Shown here piece by piece: positions 33,013 through 42,330 of a stretch of 64,000 nt of DNA (position 1 is its first letter; each line of letters opens with the position of its first letter). The translations under genes and the position numbers were made by a program. The DNA comes from a virus. The stretch spans positions 83,879 to 147,878 of IMG/VR virus record IMGVR_UViG_3300046171_000314. One strand, 5' to 3'. The notes under the pieces were generated by a model that made no database searches, was not told where the DNA came from, and saw nothing but the letters and a program-made list of their open reading frames with translations.

Positions 33013-34415
33013 TGGCTTTTATGAAATATGCCTCTGCTCTCTTAATGTCCCCTAGTATTTCTCAAAGGGGTTGGAAAAAGGTTCGAACTGCTTCCATGAA
33101 AGCAGGCGGAAATCTTGTTCATCAAGCCGAGAACATTTTTGGTCAAAAGTTTGATCCGAGTAAGTACTTATTGTCTCATTGTACGATAGTGGCTTCTGTT
33201 GATGTTGATGAAGTCTCCAATGTTAAAATGGGGTCTGTTCAAGAAGGTGGTAAGACAATTAATCGCAAGTATAGCGATTACTATATTACTCCCCAAACCT
33301 CTAAGTATGTAAATAACAATGGGGATTCTTGGTCAAGAGAAGTTCTTATGAAGTCTTACAAAACCTTTATAGGTTCTCATAACTTTCAAGAACATGTACA
33401 AATAGAAGACCTGTCAAAGGGTCGCATTATTGATGCAGTTGCTCGTGATGTTGGTGAGAGTATTTATATTGATATTCTTGTGGCTACGGATCGACAACAC
33501 ACACAATTAGTAGAGGACATAGAGAGTGGCAAAATGGCTACTCTTTCTATGGGATGTACTGTCGAAGCAACCATTTGCTCTCAATGTGGAAATGTTGCAG
33601 TAGATGAAACCGATATGTGTGATCATATTAAATATGCCAAACTAAACAAGTTCTTTGACAAGAGCGGTAATCAAAGGGTTATTGCAGAACTTTGTGGTCA
33701 CCCTGAGATGGGTGATACAGGCGGTGTTCATTTTATAGAAGCCTCTTGGGTTGCTGTTCCTGCTTTTACAGGTGCGGTAATGAGAAATATTTTGACACCT
33801 GAGCAAGTTAGTGCAGAAGTCAAAAAGAAGGCTACTGAGATTCTTTCTGTTCCTCCGAGTGAGTGGGTCAATCCTGAGGGCAATCAAAAGGTTGCTCGTG
33901 ATGTATATGCTCGTGGAATGTTTGATGACGATGACGATGATGATGGCGGTGGCGGAGATGCCTCTCCAATTAAAGAGTTGGAAGATGAAATGGTTCAAGT
34001 GGTTAAGAAGAGAGTTCTTGATCGATTGAAAACCGAAATGAATCCTCCAAAGGAAGAAGCAGAAAAAGATGCCCCAAAGACAGAAGATGCTACCACGTAT
34101 CAAAATGATACGATAGTCAAAGAGGCTATGCGTAAAGGTGCATTGGAAGGTCTTGTAAAGATTTCCTCCTCTTCGGTGGAATTGGTTGATGGTATTGCTA
34201 GGCTCGATAGAGCGAACGGTGAGCCATTTGCAATAGATTTGTATCGTGCCTCTCTTAGAGTAGGTTCGACCACAAATTACCCTTCTTTGAGATCCTTTTT
34301 GGCACAATGTCATAAAGTGTTGAGAAGAAGATTTACTTCACAAGAAGCAAAAAAATTGGTTCGCCTTGCTAAACTCATAGAAATATGGGAGAAGCGGAGC
34401 AACTTTCAATCTTAA
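33012..34415 (+). CDS. Prohead protease with zinc-binding insertion
   Basis: 467 residues from ATG 33012. HK97/S78-type core: SHNFQEHVQIEDLSKGRIID, then a catalytic-Ser-like segment ATLSMGCTVEA near 185, and EASWVAVPAFTGAVMRN near 250, matching the S-x-G and SWVxxPA pattern. Between them lies a ~50-residue insert with CSQCGNVAVDETDMCDH (Cys/His zinc site). The C-terminal third has a run of D and G, a helical acidic region and a final KKLVRLAKLIEIWEKR. It should cleave scaffold and capsid during maturation; the neighbours are scaffold-like and capsid genes. Upstream starts inside the preceding gene were rejected. Confidence 0.7.
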   Translation: MAFMKYASALLMSPSISQRGWKKVRTASMKAGGNLVHQAENIFGQKFDPSKYLLSHCTIVASVDVDEVSNVKMGSVQEGGKTINRKYSDYYITPQTSKYVNNNGDSWSREVLMKSYKTFIGSHNFQEHVQIEDLSKGRIIDAVARDVGESIYIDILVATDRQHTQLVEDIESGKMATLSMGCTVEATICSQCGNVAVDETDMCDHIKYAKLNKFFDKSGNQRVIAELCGHPEMGDTGGVHFIEASWVAVPAFTGAVMRNILTPEQVSAEVKKKATEILSVPPSEWVNPEGNQKVARDVYARGMFDDDDDDDGGGGDASPIKELEDEMVQVVKKRVLDRLKTEMNPPKEEAEKDAPKTEDATTYQNDTIVKEAMRKGALEGLVKISSSSVELVDGIARLDRANGEPFAIDLYRASLRVGSTTNYPSLRSFLAQCHKVLRRRFTSQEAKKLVRLAKLIEIWEKRSNFQS

Positions 34416-34431
34416 TAAACCCCCCTATTTT
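34414..34431 (+). promoter_or_regulatory. Late-type promoter motif (degenerate)
   Basis: AATAAACCCCCCTATTTT, 16 bp before the scaffold-like gene. Similar to the minus-strand copy at 28309. Confidence 0.35.
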
Positions 34432-34447
34432 ATAAAGGAGATATGTT

Positions 34448-35512
34448 ATGCGTAGACGCAGACTTACTTGGAAAAAAGCAGACTCTGATTTGCCTAATGA
34501 AGGATATGACCATCCTGCCTTCATCGGACAACAACCTGCTGAAAAATATTTTATCGACAATGATGGTAACGGTGTTGGTTCTGAGCCTTCTGACTTTGCA
34601 GAAGATGTTCATCAAGGACCTTACGACAATGGTGCTGAACCTGCTCTTCCTCACGAAGAATGGGATCATCCTGCATCAATGAAGCAAGCCGCTCGTGACA
34701 TTCGTGCTAGTGTAGAACGCAAAGCCGCTAAGTGTATTCGTATTGCACAGGCGACTCTTGGAAAGAAGGCAACTGTTGCTGACATTGAAAATCAAGCCCT
34801 TGCTTTTATGGATATGCCTGATTCTCAAATCGATGCTACTCTTTCTCGTCTTTCAATGCCAATGCCAATGGCACAAGAAGAAAAGGCTACTCTTTATGCA
34901 GAGGAAGACCACGCTCTTGAAGAAATGATGGCTGAGTTCTTGGCAGAAGATCACGAAGGCGAAGATGCAGAAGCAGAAGAAATGCTTGCTCAAATGCTTG
35001 CAGAAGAGCCTGTTGCTATGAAGCCCCCAATGATGTCCAATCAGAATGATCCTGAGCACTTTGAAGCACAGGAAGAAAAGGCTACTCTTTATGCGGAAGA
35101 AGAAGAGGCTATGATTGATCCTATGATGAGTGATAATCATATGAGTGAGCACCATGAAGAACACGCTACTATGTATTCTGAAATGGATCATATGGGTCTT
35201 AATCCTATGATGGGTGAAGAACTTGATGCAGAAGATGAAGACTTGCTTGCAAGTATCTTTGGTGGAAAGTTCGCTGCTGATGAAGAAAAAGAAGCAGAGG
35301 AAGAAAAAGCGGAAGATGAGAAGGAAGCAAAAGAAGAGGAAGCAGAAGAAAAAGAATCTTCTAAGAAAGCCTCTTACAAGTTGAAGCCTCGTGCTCGTAA
35401 AACTTCAAAAGGTGTCAAGTCTGTTGGAAACGTTTCTAAGACCGCAAAGTCAGAAATGGATGACCTTTCAAAACTTTGGCAATCTGCTCCTGACATTTCG
35501 GATATGTTTTAA
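34448..35512 (+). CDS. Scaffold-like acidic head protein
   Basis: 354 residues. It starts RRRRLTWKKADSDLPNEG, then reads as repeated acidic/Met-rich segments: EEKATLYAEE occurs twice and ATMYSEMDHM once. The C-terminus is a lysine-rich tail ending in SKLWQSAPDISDMF. The position between prohead protease and capsid proteins and the acidic repeats fit a capsid scaffold that is proteolysed during maturation. That is inference from order. The motif RRxRLTW also ends the Dps-like protein. Confidence 0.5.
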   Translation: MRRRRLTWKKADSDLPNEGYDHPAFIGQQPAEKYFIDNDGNGVGSEPSDFAEDVHQGPYDNGAEPALPHEEWDHPASMKQAARDIRASVERKAAKCIRIAQATLGKKATVADIENQALAFMDMPDSQIDATLSRLSMPMPMAQEEKATLYAEEDHALEEMMAEFLAEDHEGEDAEAEEMLAQMLAEEPVAMKPPMMSNQNDPEHFEAQEEKATLYAEEEEAMIDPMMSDNHMSEHHEEHATMYSEMDHMGLNPMMGEELDAEDEDLLASIFGGKFAADEEKEAEEEKAEDEKEAKEEEAEEKESSKKASYKLKPRARKTSKGVKSVGNVSKTAKSEMDDLSKLWQSAPDISDMF

Positions 35513-35551
35513 TTCTCTATAAGAATTGAAAAATTGAGTTGAGTGAATGTA

Positions 35552-35582
35552 AATCCCACCGAGCAATCGGTGGGATTTTTTT
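35552..35582 (+). terminator. Strong Rho-independent terminator
   Basis: AATCCCACCGA (35552-35562) pairs perfectly with TCGGTGGGATT (35567-35577) around GCAA, followed by TTTTT. It isolates the scaffold-like gene from the head-protein operon. Confidence 0.9.
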
Positions 35583-35603
35583 ATTTATTTTCAATATTCA
35601 TTC

Positions 35604-35622
35604 GATAATCCAACCTATATAT
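35604..35622 (+). promoter_or_regulatory. Late-type promoter motif for capsid operon
   Basis: GATAATCCAACCTATATAT follows the terminator. Transcription from here would give a ~90-base leader with a hairpin (CTCCCT/AGGGAG at 35673-35691) before ATG 35717, longer than most leaders here and perhaps stabilising. Confidence 0.55.
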
Positions 35623-35716
35623 GATCACTCACACGTGGGTTGGTCTTTTAACCAAACTTTCTATTTAACTCTCTCCCTTGTAAACAGGGAGTATTGCCTA
35701 TAAAAGGAGAAATCTT

Positions 35717-36400
35717 ATGGCTATGCTTGGACAAGCGAGTGGTGGTTTTACTGAAAGTTCATCTTCTCTTCGTCTGTTGCATGTTGGTATTCGCAACTCA
35801 ACAGGTGTTTTGGCTGATGATGCTTTCACACAAACTAACCCCGTAGGCTCAATTTTGGCAGGCGAAAGCACTGCTACATATGCAACAAATTCCCCACAAG
35901 TAGCAACATCTGTATTGGGTGTTCTCAGTGGTTCTGTTGCTTTCACAAGACCCACAACCGCAGATGGTGGGAACAACGAAATCGGTGGACTTGGCTTTGC
36001 CTCTCTTAGTGGTGTTGCTACTGTCGTTGCTGACCTTAAAGCAGGACAAACAAACTGTATAGGTGTTCGCCCTATTGGTTGTTTCATCAATCACGCAGCA
36101 GGTTATTCTTTCGAGAACACCCCTGCTCTTGCATCTTCTAAGTCACCTTATGTATCTGCACAAGGAACTTACGCAAACTCATTGTTTGAAACGGTAAGAC
36201 CTGCCTCTGTAGGTGTTAATGTTACTTATCTTGTTGGGAACACTCTTGTACCATCTATCAATGGATTCCTTATTTCATTGGAAGGTTGTGTTTCGGCAGA
36301 CGATTGTTACAATGGTGGTGATACACCTGAAACAATCGGTATCTTAAAAATGGTTTCTGATTCTGCACAAGATGAAATCATGTATGACCAACGAATTTAG
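35717..36400 (+). CDS. Head structural protein upstream of major capsid
   Basis: 227 residues, rich in G, S, T, V and A with little charge (VLADDAFTQTNPVGSILAGE and similar); a Cys pair lies near the end (GCVSADDCYNG). The composition and place immediately ahead of the major capsid gene, under the strongest promoter copy, fit an abundant head protein such as decoration or vertex protein. No family recognised. The AGGAGG at its end serves the next gene. Confidence 0.55.
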   Translation: MAMLGQASGGFTESSSSLRLLHVGIRNSTGVLADDAFTQTNPVGSILAGESTATYATNSPQVATSVLGVLSGSVAFTRPTTADGGNNEIGGLGFASLSGVATVVADLKAGQTNCIGVRPIGCFINHAAGYSFENTPALASSKSPYVSAQGTYANSLFETVRPASVGVNVTYLVGNTLVPSINGFLISLEGCVSADDCYNGGDTPETIGILKMVSDSAQDEIMYDQRI

Positions 36401-36414
36401 GAGGAGGTTAAAAA

Positions 36415-37287
36415 ATGTCTAATGTTAATAATGCTGTAAAGCAAAAAATTATTTCTGATTATATCAAAACTCCTCAAGGGCGTGCAAAACTTGCTGCTTC
36501 TATGACTCAACCGCTTCGTTTGCGTAGAGATTATAGTTCGGTTGGTCGTAAGACTTTCCTTGTGGAACAACTACCTGATGGTGCTCTTCCTATCTATGAT
36601 AAAGACCCTGACGTAACTGCTTATGTTGTTGGTGAAGAAGGTGAAAACATTCTTGCTATCACTAAGCCTCGTCGTGTTATTTTTCCATTGTTTGAAATTG
36701 CATCCAACCCTGAAATTCCTTTGACACAAATCAAAGAGCGTCGTTTCGACTTGATCGAACGTGCTCAAGACTTGGCTCGTGCTCAAATCCAAGCCGCAGA
36801 AGATGAGCGAGTATTCGCTACTCTTGATGGTGTTGCTACTAACGGATTTGATTCTTTGGGAACTGAAAATGCTGACATTCCTGTTGTTGCTCCTGTTACA
36901 GGTGCAGTACTTGCTGATGCATATGCTCTCATCGAACGCCACGATCTTCGTGTTGCTCGTGTCTTTATGAATGCTCGTGACTATGCTGACCTTCGTAAGT
37001 TTGGTCGTGACATTCTTGACATCGAATCTCAAAGAGATTTGTTGAAGACAGGTCTTATGGGAACTCTTTGGGGTGCTCAAATCATTACTTCACGTATCGT
37101 TCCTGTTGGAACTGTATATGTTGCTTGTGAGCCTGAGTACTTTGGTCGTATTCCTGTTCGTACCGAACTTACTGTTCTTTCTGCTGATGATCCTAAGGCT
37201 CGTACCATTGGTTTCTCAGTATTTGAAAATCTCGGTATCGGTTGTTTCAATCCAAAAGGACTTGTTCGTTTGTCAATTACTCGATAA
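36415..37287 (+). CDS. Major capsid protein, HK97-type
   Basis: 290 residues. The pattern is that of short HK97-fold/encapsulin-like capsid proteins. An N-terminal arm contains RLRRDYSSVGRKTFLV. Next comes the E-loop region VVGEEGENILAITKPRR, and the spine helix RFDLIERAQDLARAQIQAAE follows. The P-domain carries ADAYALIERHDLRVARVFMN. The C-terminal strand segment has WGAQIITSRIVPVGTVYV. Codon use shifts to CGT/GCT/CTT, as in highly expressed genes. Adjacent protease and scaffold-like genes support the call. A strong terminator follows. Confidence 0.8.
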   Translation: MSNVNNAVKQKIISDYIKTPQGRAKLAASMTQPLRLRRDYSSVGRKTFLVEQLPDGALPIYDKDPDVTAYVVGEEGENILAITKPRRVIFPLFEIASNPEIPLTQIKERRFDLIERAQDLARAQIQAAEDERVFATLDGVATNGFDSLGTENADIPVVAPVTGAVLADAYALIERHDLRVARVFMNARDYADLRKFGRDILDIESQRDLLKTGLMGTLWGAQIITSRIVPVGTVYVACEPEYFGRIPVRTELTVLSADDPKARTIGFSVFENLGIGCFNPKGLVRLSITR

Positions 37288-37313
37288 TCGACTTAGAACT
37301 GTCACTTGACCTA

Positions 37314-37344
37314 AAACCCTCCGTATTGCACGGAGGGTTTTTTA
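37314..37344 (+). terminator. Strong Rho-independent terminator
   Basis: AACCCTCCGT pairs with ACGGAGGGTT around ATTGC, followed by a T run. It ends the head operon. Confidence 0.9.
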
Positions 37345-37361
37345 ATAATTGTCCTATACTT
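37344..37361 (+). promoter_or_regulatory. Late-type promoter motif plus leader hairpin
   Basis: AATAATTGTCCTATACTT directly follows the terminator. The leader then contains TCCCC (37361-37365) pairing with GGGGA (37378-37382), which covers the ribosome binding site of the next gene. Confidence 0.5.
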
Positions 37362-37389
37362 CCCCGTTATGTAAGTAGGGGAGTCTTCT

Positions 37390-37623
37390 ATGAAAGATGT
37401 TGTAAGTTTGACCGATTTTCGTTTGGCAGGGTTTTTAGTTTCAAAGGGGGCAACCCTTTTGAGAACTTCCAAGAACAACAAAGGTGAAGTTGTTTTTACT
37501 TTTGATGACAGTGATGGCACAGCCACGAAAACACTTATGTCTTTCCCAAATTCCCCTGAACAAAGATACGACTCTGCTTGCAAAACAATGTATGACCTAG
37601 TAAAAGTTGAACTGCGGAAGTAA
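37390..37623 (+). CDS. DUF5659-like small protein
   Basis: 77 residues. The pattern LTDFRLAGFLVSKGATLLRT, then KNNKGEVVFTFDDSDG, resembles the DUF5659 family of small phage/bacterial proteins; another member is at 52646. Function unknown. The ribosome binding site lies in a short hairpin that could limit translation. Confidence 0.5.
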   Translation: MKDVVSLTDFRLAGFLVSKGATLLRTSKNNKGEVVFTFDDSDGTATKTLMSFPNSPEQRYDSACKTMYDLVKVELRK

Positions 37624-37653
37624 ATTATTAGGGTATAATGCCACACCCTTTAC

Positions 37654-37673
37654 AATATCATTACACTATATTT
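37654..37673 (+). promoter_or_regulatory. Late-type promoter motif (close to start)
   Basis: AATATCATTACACTATATTT, only 14 bp before ATG 37688. The CTATATTT half is perfect. Confidence 0.4.
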
Positions 37674-37687
37674 ATGGAGTTTTTCCT

Positions 37688-38056
37688 ATGAGCACACGAC
37701 AAGAAGATATTTCTGAATTGAATGAACGACTCGAAAACCTTGCGAGCAAACGCTTGGTGGTTTTTGAAGAATACAAAACTGAATCTCAAGGTCTAAATGA
37801 CAAAGCCAAGTCTATCTTAGAAGAGGCAGGCATTTTGGAACAATGGACAGAGTTGGAAAAAGAGAAAGCCGAGTTGAACGCTCGCTTTCAAAAATTGCTT
37901 GACCCCTACAACAATGCAATTCAACAAGTTCAAGGTGTCCGAAATTGGTTGAGTTCAAAAGAGAATCCTGTTGCCCCTGAGGTCGCCCCTGCGATTTCTG
38001 AGGAGACCGTTGCATTAGAGTCTTCTCTTGAAGAAGGTGGCGAGGACACCGAATAA
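37688..38056 (+). CDS. Coiled-coil protein
   Basis: 122 residues from ATG 37688. A long helix (DISELNERLENLASKRLVVF then EEAGILEQWTELEKEKAELN) is followed by an acidic, proline-containing tail. The protein at 55791 has a similar build. No family recognised. A terminator follows at 38099. Confidence 0.55.
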   Translation: MSTRQEDISELNERLENLASKRLVVFEEYKTESQGLNDKAKSILEEAGILEQWTELEKEKAELNARFQKLLDPYNNAIQQVQGVRNWLSSKENPVAPEVAPAISEETVALESSLEEGGEDTE

Positions 38057-38098
38057 CTTTTTTACTTTCAAATAAATTAGGGTGAAACTAATCTATCA

Positions 38099-38139
38099 AA
38101 TGAGAAGGTCATTTTTTTAATGGTCTTCTCATTTTTCTA
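38099..38139 (+). terminator. Rho-independent terminator
   Basis: AATGAGAAGGTCAT pairs with ATGGTCTTCTCATT (perfect at the base, wobble near the loop), followed by TTTTT. It separates this gene from the giant fibre gene. Confidence 0.75.
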
Positions 38140-38170
38140 TTTATATCTCCTTGTAATAGGGTGACTATTC

Positions 38171-38186
38171 TAAATCATTCTATGGT
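38171..38186 (+). promoter_or_regulatory. Late-type promoter motif (weak)
   Basis: TAAATCATTCTATGGT, 52 bp before ATG 38239; only the central part matches the consensus. The giant gene must have a promoter in this 100-bp gap, and this is the best candidate. Confidence 0.3.
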
Positions 38187-38238
38187 GTGCAATTGCATCA
38201 TTCTTTTCTCTTTCTAAAAAACATAATAGGAGTTTATT

Positions 38239-41200
38239 ATGGCTGATTTTTCAACAGGTAGTGGTATTAGCGGTAGCGGTATCAGTGCTAGTGGGGACAA
38301 TGACAATTTGTCTCTTGCTTTTATTAACTTAAAAGGACAAACTGTCGCAGTGGGCGAGGCTCACGATGTCGAACTTGGTTTCTCTGCCTTAACTATTGGT
38401 ACAGATTCAGGTTCTCTTGAACTGTTATCCACAGGCAACATGCTATTTGATGCCTCGCAATACACTTTTCAGACAGGTGCTGTCAATTTCGATGCTGCTG
38501 TCACTATGGATACCACTCTTGGTGTCGATGGTGTTCTGACAGTTAATGATACTTCTGAGGCAACAAGTGCTACAACAGGTTCTGTCATAATAGATGGTGG
38601 TGTTGGTATTGCTAAGGATCTTTATGTAGGTATTGACCTCCATGTAGCAGGCGACCTTATTGCTGTCGGTGATGTAGCAGGTGCGACAGGTACTTTCGGA
38701 TCACTCACTGTTGGTGGTGGTTACGGTAGTTCAGGTGTTTCTGTATCAGCCACAGGTGACATTCAAGCGAATGGTGATCTTGATGTTGATGGTGCTATCA
38801 CAGGAACAGGTGGAGCAAATATCTCAGGTGGCGAGACAGTATTATCTTCTGCTACTGTATCTGACTTGACCGATAATCGTGTTGTTCTTGCAGGAACAGC
38901 AGGTGTTCTTGAAGATAGTGCAAACCTTACATATAATGGTACTGTGCTTACAATCGGTGGTCAATCACAAGGTACTACCGCATTATCTGTTTCAGGGGAT
39001 GCCGTAGTTACAGGTGATCTTACTGTTAATGGTGTTACCGTTACAGCAAATGCCGAAACAGTATTGTTTGAAGATACCATTCTTCAACTTGCAAACAATA
39101 CCACTTTCAACTCCAATTCTCTTGATGTTGGTTGGATGTATGAATATGCTAGTGGAGACTTCAAAGGTACTATTTATGACAATAATGCGAGTGAGTTTGC
39201 TTTCTTTGAAAATGGTGCGGAAGGTAGTACAGGTGTTATTACTATCAGCACTTATGCTGATATTCGTATCAAAGACCTTACAGCCGTAGGCGGAACATTT
39301 TCAGGAAATATTAGTGCTGTCGATGCTATTTTCACAGGTAACCTTCAGGTTGATGGTAACACAACTCTCGGTGACGCTGATACTGACACTCTTTCAATTA
39401 ATGCTAAGGTTGATACAGCCATTATCCCAAGTGGTAGTGTAAGTCTTGGTTCTGCAACAGCAAGTGAGCAATGGACATCTATCTTTGCTGTCAGTGGTGT
39501 CTTGGGTAATGGAACAAGTGCTTCTCTTACTTTTAATGGTGCATCAGGTAATAATACTTTCCAAGTTCCCAATAATGCTCAGGATGCTTTGTCTATCATA
39601 GATTCAGGTTCTACTGACATTATGGTGTTTGATAGTGTTGACGAAGAGATCCAAATTGCTAACTACGATGTATTTATCACCAATGGTCTTGATGTTGATG
39701 GAACAACCAATCTTGATGTTGTAGATATTGATGGTGGTCTTACTGCCGACACCGCTACCATTGAAGACCTTAATGTTGTTAATGCTGTTGTCTTTACAGA
39801 TGCAAATGGTACTCTTGATAACGATGCTACTCTGACCTTCGACACATCAAGTGCAACGAACGAACTTGCTTTGACAGGAAGTATGACCATTTCTGTTGAT
39901 CTTGATGTTGATGGTATTGCAAATCTTGATGTTGTGGATATTGATGGTGGTGCTAATATCGCAAGCGGTGCTGTTATTGATACCCTACAAGTCTCAGACT
40001 TGTCCGATGGTCGGGTTGTCTTGGCAGGTACATCAGGCGAACTTGAAGATAGTGCGAACTTGACCTTCAGTGGCTCTGCATTAGTTGTTACAGGTACTGC
40101 TGCTATCACCTCTACTCTTGATGTTGGAAGTACCTCTACCTTTGCCGATACCATTACATTAGATGGTGGGTCTACCGCTACTCAGACAATTAATTTTGCC
40201 ACAGGTGGTAACGGAAGGCTTCTCGCAGCAGATGAATTGCATCTCGATGGTGACATTGTTGAAGTCGCAGCAAGTGCAGGAAAGATTACTCTTGACTCTT
40301 CAACAGGTGTTGTTGAAATCAACGGTATTACTATCACAGAAAGTGCCGCTCAAACACACAATGATATCTTCGCTCAAATTTCTTTGGGAAGTAGCAATGT
40401 TGCTTTCTTGTATGAAGATTATCAAAGAGAAGAAAGTGAGACTTCAGATCATCTCGGTGCTGATCATGATGTATTTGGTGTCAATGAGTTGCTTGGTTTC
40501 AAGCCAATCTCTAAGCCTACTATTGACTTGGCAGAAGATAGAGGACAGGGACACCTTTACTCTGTAAATACCTCTGTTGTCGAAAACCAACTTGTCTTTA
40601 CGAATCTTGCTAATGGTGATGGTTTCAAGATAGCATTTGACGATGGCGGTTCTTCTTCCACTATCCAAGTTGACATCAACAACCCTGCCTCACCCTCCGC
40701 CCCGTACTATGTTTGGGCAGCAGGTGGTGTTGCTATTAATGTCGGTGCTGATGATAATGAAACTGTTCAAAGACTTGCGAATGCTTTGCAAGCAGCGGAT
40801 GCGAACAATCCATTCAATGGGCTACAGGTTGTTGCAGAACAAAATGCTCTTAAAATTGTTCAAGAAGATGCTGCCAAGCCTTTTGAGTCGCCTGTTCTCA
40901 CTAGCATTACTGATGCCGCAGGATCTGACTTAGTTATCAATGACTTCCCTGCTAATGGGGCAGGAACAGCAGCGTTTGTCAACGGAGCAATCAATCAGCC
41001 TGAACTTTATTGGGAAGATATCAAAATCACTAAGTGGACAGGTACTACTTACACCTTTGGTACTGACCTTCAAGCGGCTTATGACTCTGCCTCTGCTGAC
41101 CAAGATGTTCCTTCAATCATAATGGATGGTCAATACGACCTTTCTATTGAACTTGGAGATAGTTCCAAGTTTCAATTGGAGCGTTCATCGAAAGCAGTAA

Positions 41201-42204
41201 TCAACCGACATACGCTTACTTATGAAGGTGAGGCTGATCCAAGTTTGAGCAATGCTAATGTTTCTGAAATTCAGGACAGTGGTTTAGCCTTTGGACATGC
41301 CTCTATGTTCTGTGGTGAGTATGACTCTACAAATGCTGATGCGACTACTTTGCCCGCAGGTCTTGCTGTTGTTTCAAAAGAACAAAGTGTTATACAGGTT
41401 GTTTTTGATGCAAGCACAACAGGGGCTAACTTGCAGACTAAGATCGTTGCTCTTGAACGTGTTACTACTGCTCCTTTTACTCAAGGAACAGGTACTTCCA
41501 TTGATTACCAAGAAGGTGGGGCTTCTCCAAGAGGATGGACTATCAGTAATCCATTCGACTTGAAGTCTAGTATTGAGGCTCTTGCAAATGCAATCAACAC
41601 CTCTAACGGACCACAAGCAGGGAGTGCTTCGGACAGATTTTTCAAAGCATCTGTCATTGATATGGGAACTGATGGCGTAATGCTTCAAGTTATCGGTATC
41701 AATAATCCTGAGAGAGCCTACATTGATATGAGTGGGACTACCATCCTTGCATCAAATCTATCTCTTGTACAACAAAGACAAGTATCTGCTTTGTATAAAG
41801 CAGATTCCTCAGAGTCTTCTGACTCGATTGTTGGGATTGTTGCTAAGGGTGCTTCTCACGGTGATATGGTGCAATTGCATCAACCAAACACTGTCTTTGA
41901 GATTTCCCTTGCCTCAAACGTTACAGGGGCAGTAGGTCGAGAGTATCCTACTATCGGGGAAGAAATGTTTGTTGCTAATGAGGTTGGAACAGGTGAAAAG
42001 GGAGTCTTTATTCCTGCACAACATCTTGGTGATGCTACTCTTGGATTGGATGCAGGATCTCAGATATTCTCTGTGGGTTATGTTGCAGCCGCTCCTGAGG
42101 CAATTTGGGACCCCTCCGCTAATAGTGGTGCAGGTGGCTTTGTCTCTGCCCAAGTTGGTTGGCAGATCAAGTATCTTCCACGATTTGTTGCAATCAAGCC
42201 ATAA
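38239..42204 (+). CDS. Giant repetitive fibre-like structural protein
   Basis: 1321 residues. The first ~700 residues are repeats of short beta strands with G, S, T, D and V, e.g. DLDVDGAITGTGGANISGG. Two partial repeats match closely: VSDLTDNRVVLAGTAGVLED and VSDLSDGRVVLAGTSGELED, each followed by SANLT. This is the look of a trimeric fibre shaft. The C-terminal ~600 are more complex (FGVNELLGFKPISKPT; TLTYEGEADPSLSN; ATLGLDAGSQIFSVGYV) and probably fold into tail-attachment or tip domains. No enzymatic motif seen. It is the longest gene here and flanked by terminators. Confidence 0.6.
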   Translation: MADFSTGSGISGSGISASGDNDNLSLAFINLKGQTVAVGEAHDVELGFSALTIGTDSGSLELLSTGNMLFDASQYTFQTGAVNFDAAVTMDTTLGVDGVLTVNDTSEATSATTGSVIIDGGVGIAKDLYVGIDLHVAGDLIAVGDVAGATGTFGSLTVGGGYGSSGVSVSATGDIQANGDLDVDGAITGTGGANISGGETVLSSATVSDLTDNRVVLAGTAGVLEDSANLTYNGTVLTIGGQSQGTTALSVSGDAVVTGDLTVNGVTVTANAETVLFEDTILQLANNTTFNSNSLDVGWMYEYASGDFKGTIYDNNASEFAFFENGAEGSTGVITISTYADIRIKDLTAVGGTFSGNISAVDAIFTGNLQVDGNTTLGDADTDTLSINAKVDTAIIPSGSVSLGSATASEQWTSIFAVSGVLGNGTSASLTFNGASGNNTFQVPNNAQDALSIIDSGSTDIMVFDSVDEEIQIANYDVFITNGLDVDGTTNLDVVDIDGGLTADTATIEDLNVVNAVVFTDANGTLDNDATLTFDTSSATNELALTGSMTISVDLDVDGIANLDVVDIDGGANIASGAVIDTLQVSDLSDGRVVLAGTSGELEDSANLTFSGSALVVTGTAAITSTLDVGSTSTFADTITLDGGSTATQTINFATGGNGRLLAADELHLDGDIVEVAASAGKITLDSSTGVVEINGITITESAAQTHNDIFAQISLGSSNVAFLYEDYQREESETSDHLGADHDVFGVNELLGFKPISKPTIDLAEDRGQGHLYSVNTSVVENQLVFTNLANGDGFKIAFDDGGSSSTIQVDINNPASPSAPYYVWAAGGVAINVGADDNETVQRLANALQAADANNPFNGLQVVAEQNALKIVQEDAAKPFESPVLTSITDAAGSDLVINDFPANGAGTAAFVNGAINQPELYWEDIKITKWTGTTYTFGTDLQAAYDSASADQDVPSIIMDGQYDLSIELGDSSKFQLERSSKAVINRHTLTYEGEADPSLSNANVSEIQDSGLAFGHASMFCGEYDSTNADATTLPAGLAVVSKEQSVIQVVFDASTTGANLQTKIVALERVTTAPFTQGTGTSIDYQEGGASPRGWTISNPFDLKSSIEALANAINTSNGPQAGSASDRFFKASVIDMGTDGVMLQVIGINNPERAYIDMSGTTILASNLSLVQQRQVSALYKADSSESSDSIVGIVAKGASHGDMVQLHQPNTVFEISLASNVTGAVGREYPTIGEEMFVANEVGTGEKGVFIPAQHLGDATLGLDAGSQIFSVGYVAAAPEAIWDPSANSGAGGFVSAQVGWQIKYLPRFVAIKP

Positions 42205-42233
42205 TACTTGAATAGTCAATAACTTTAAGTTAT

Positions 42234-42268
42234 CCCCCACTTCTTTTGAGGTGGGGGTTTTCTTTTTT
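42234..42268 (+). terminator. Rho-independent terminator
   Basis: CCCCCAC pairs with GTGGGGG around a ten-base loop, followed by TTTTCTTTTTT. It ends the giant fibre gene. Confidence 0.8.
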
Positions 42269-42287
42269 GGGTATAGTATGCACAAGT

Positions 42288-42305
42288 GATAATCTTTGTA
42301 TATTT
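42288..42305 (+). promoter_or_regulatory. Late-type promoter motif
   Basis: GATAATCTTTGTATATTT, 25 bp before ATG 42331, just after the terminator. Confidence 0.55.
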
Positions 42306-42330
42306 ATCTCTCTTTGCACAGGAGATGTTT

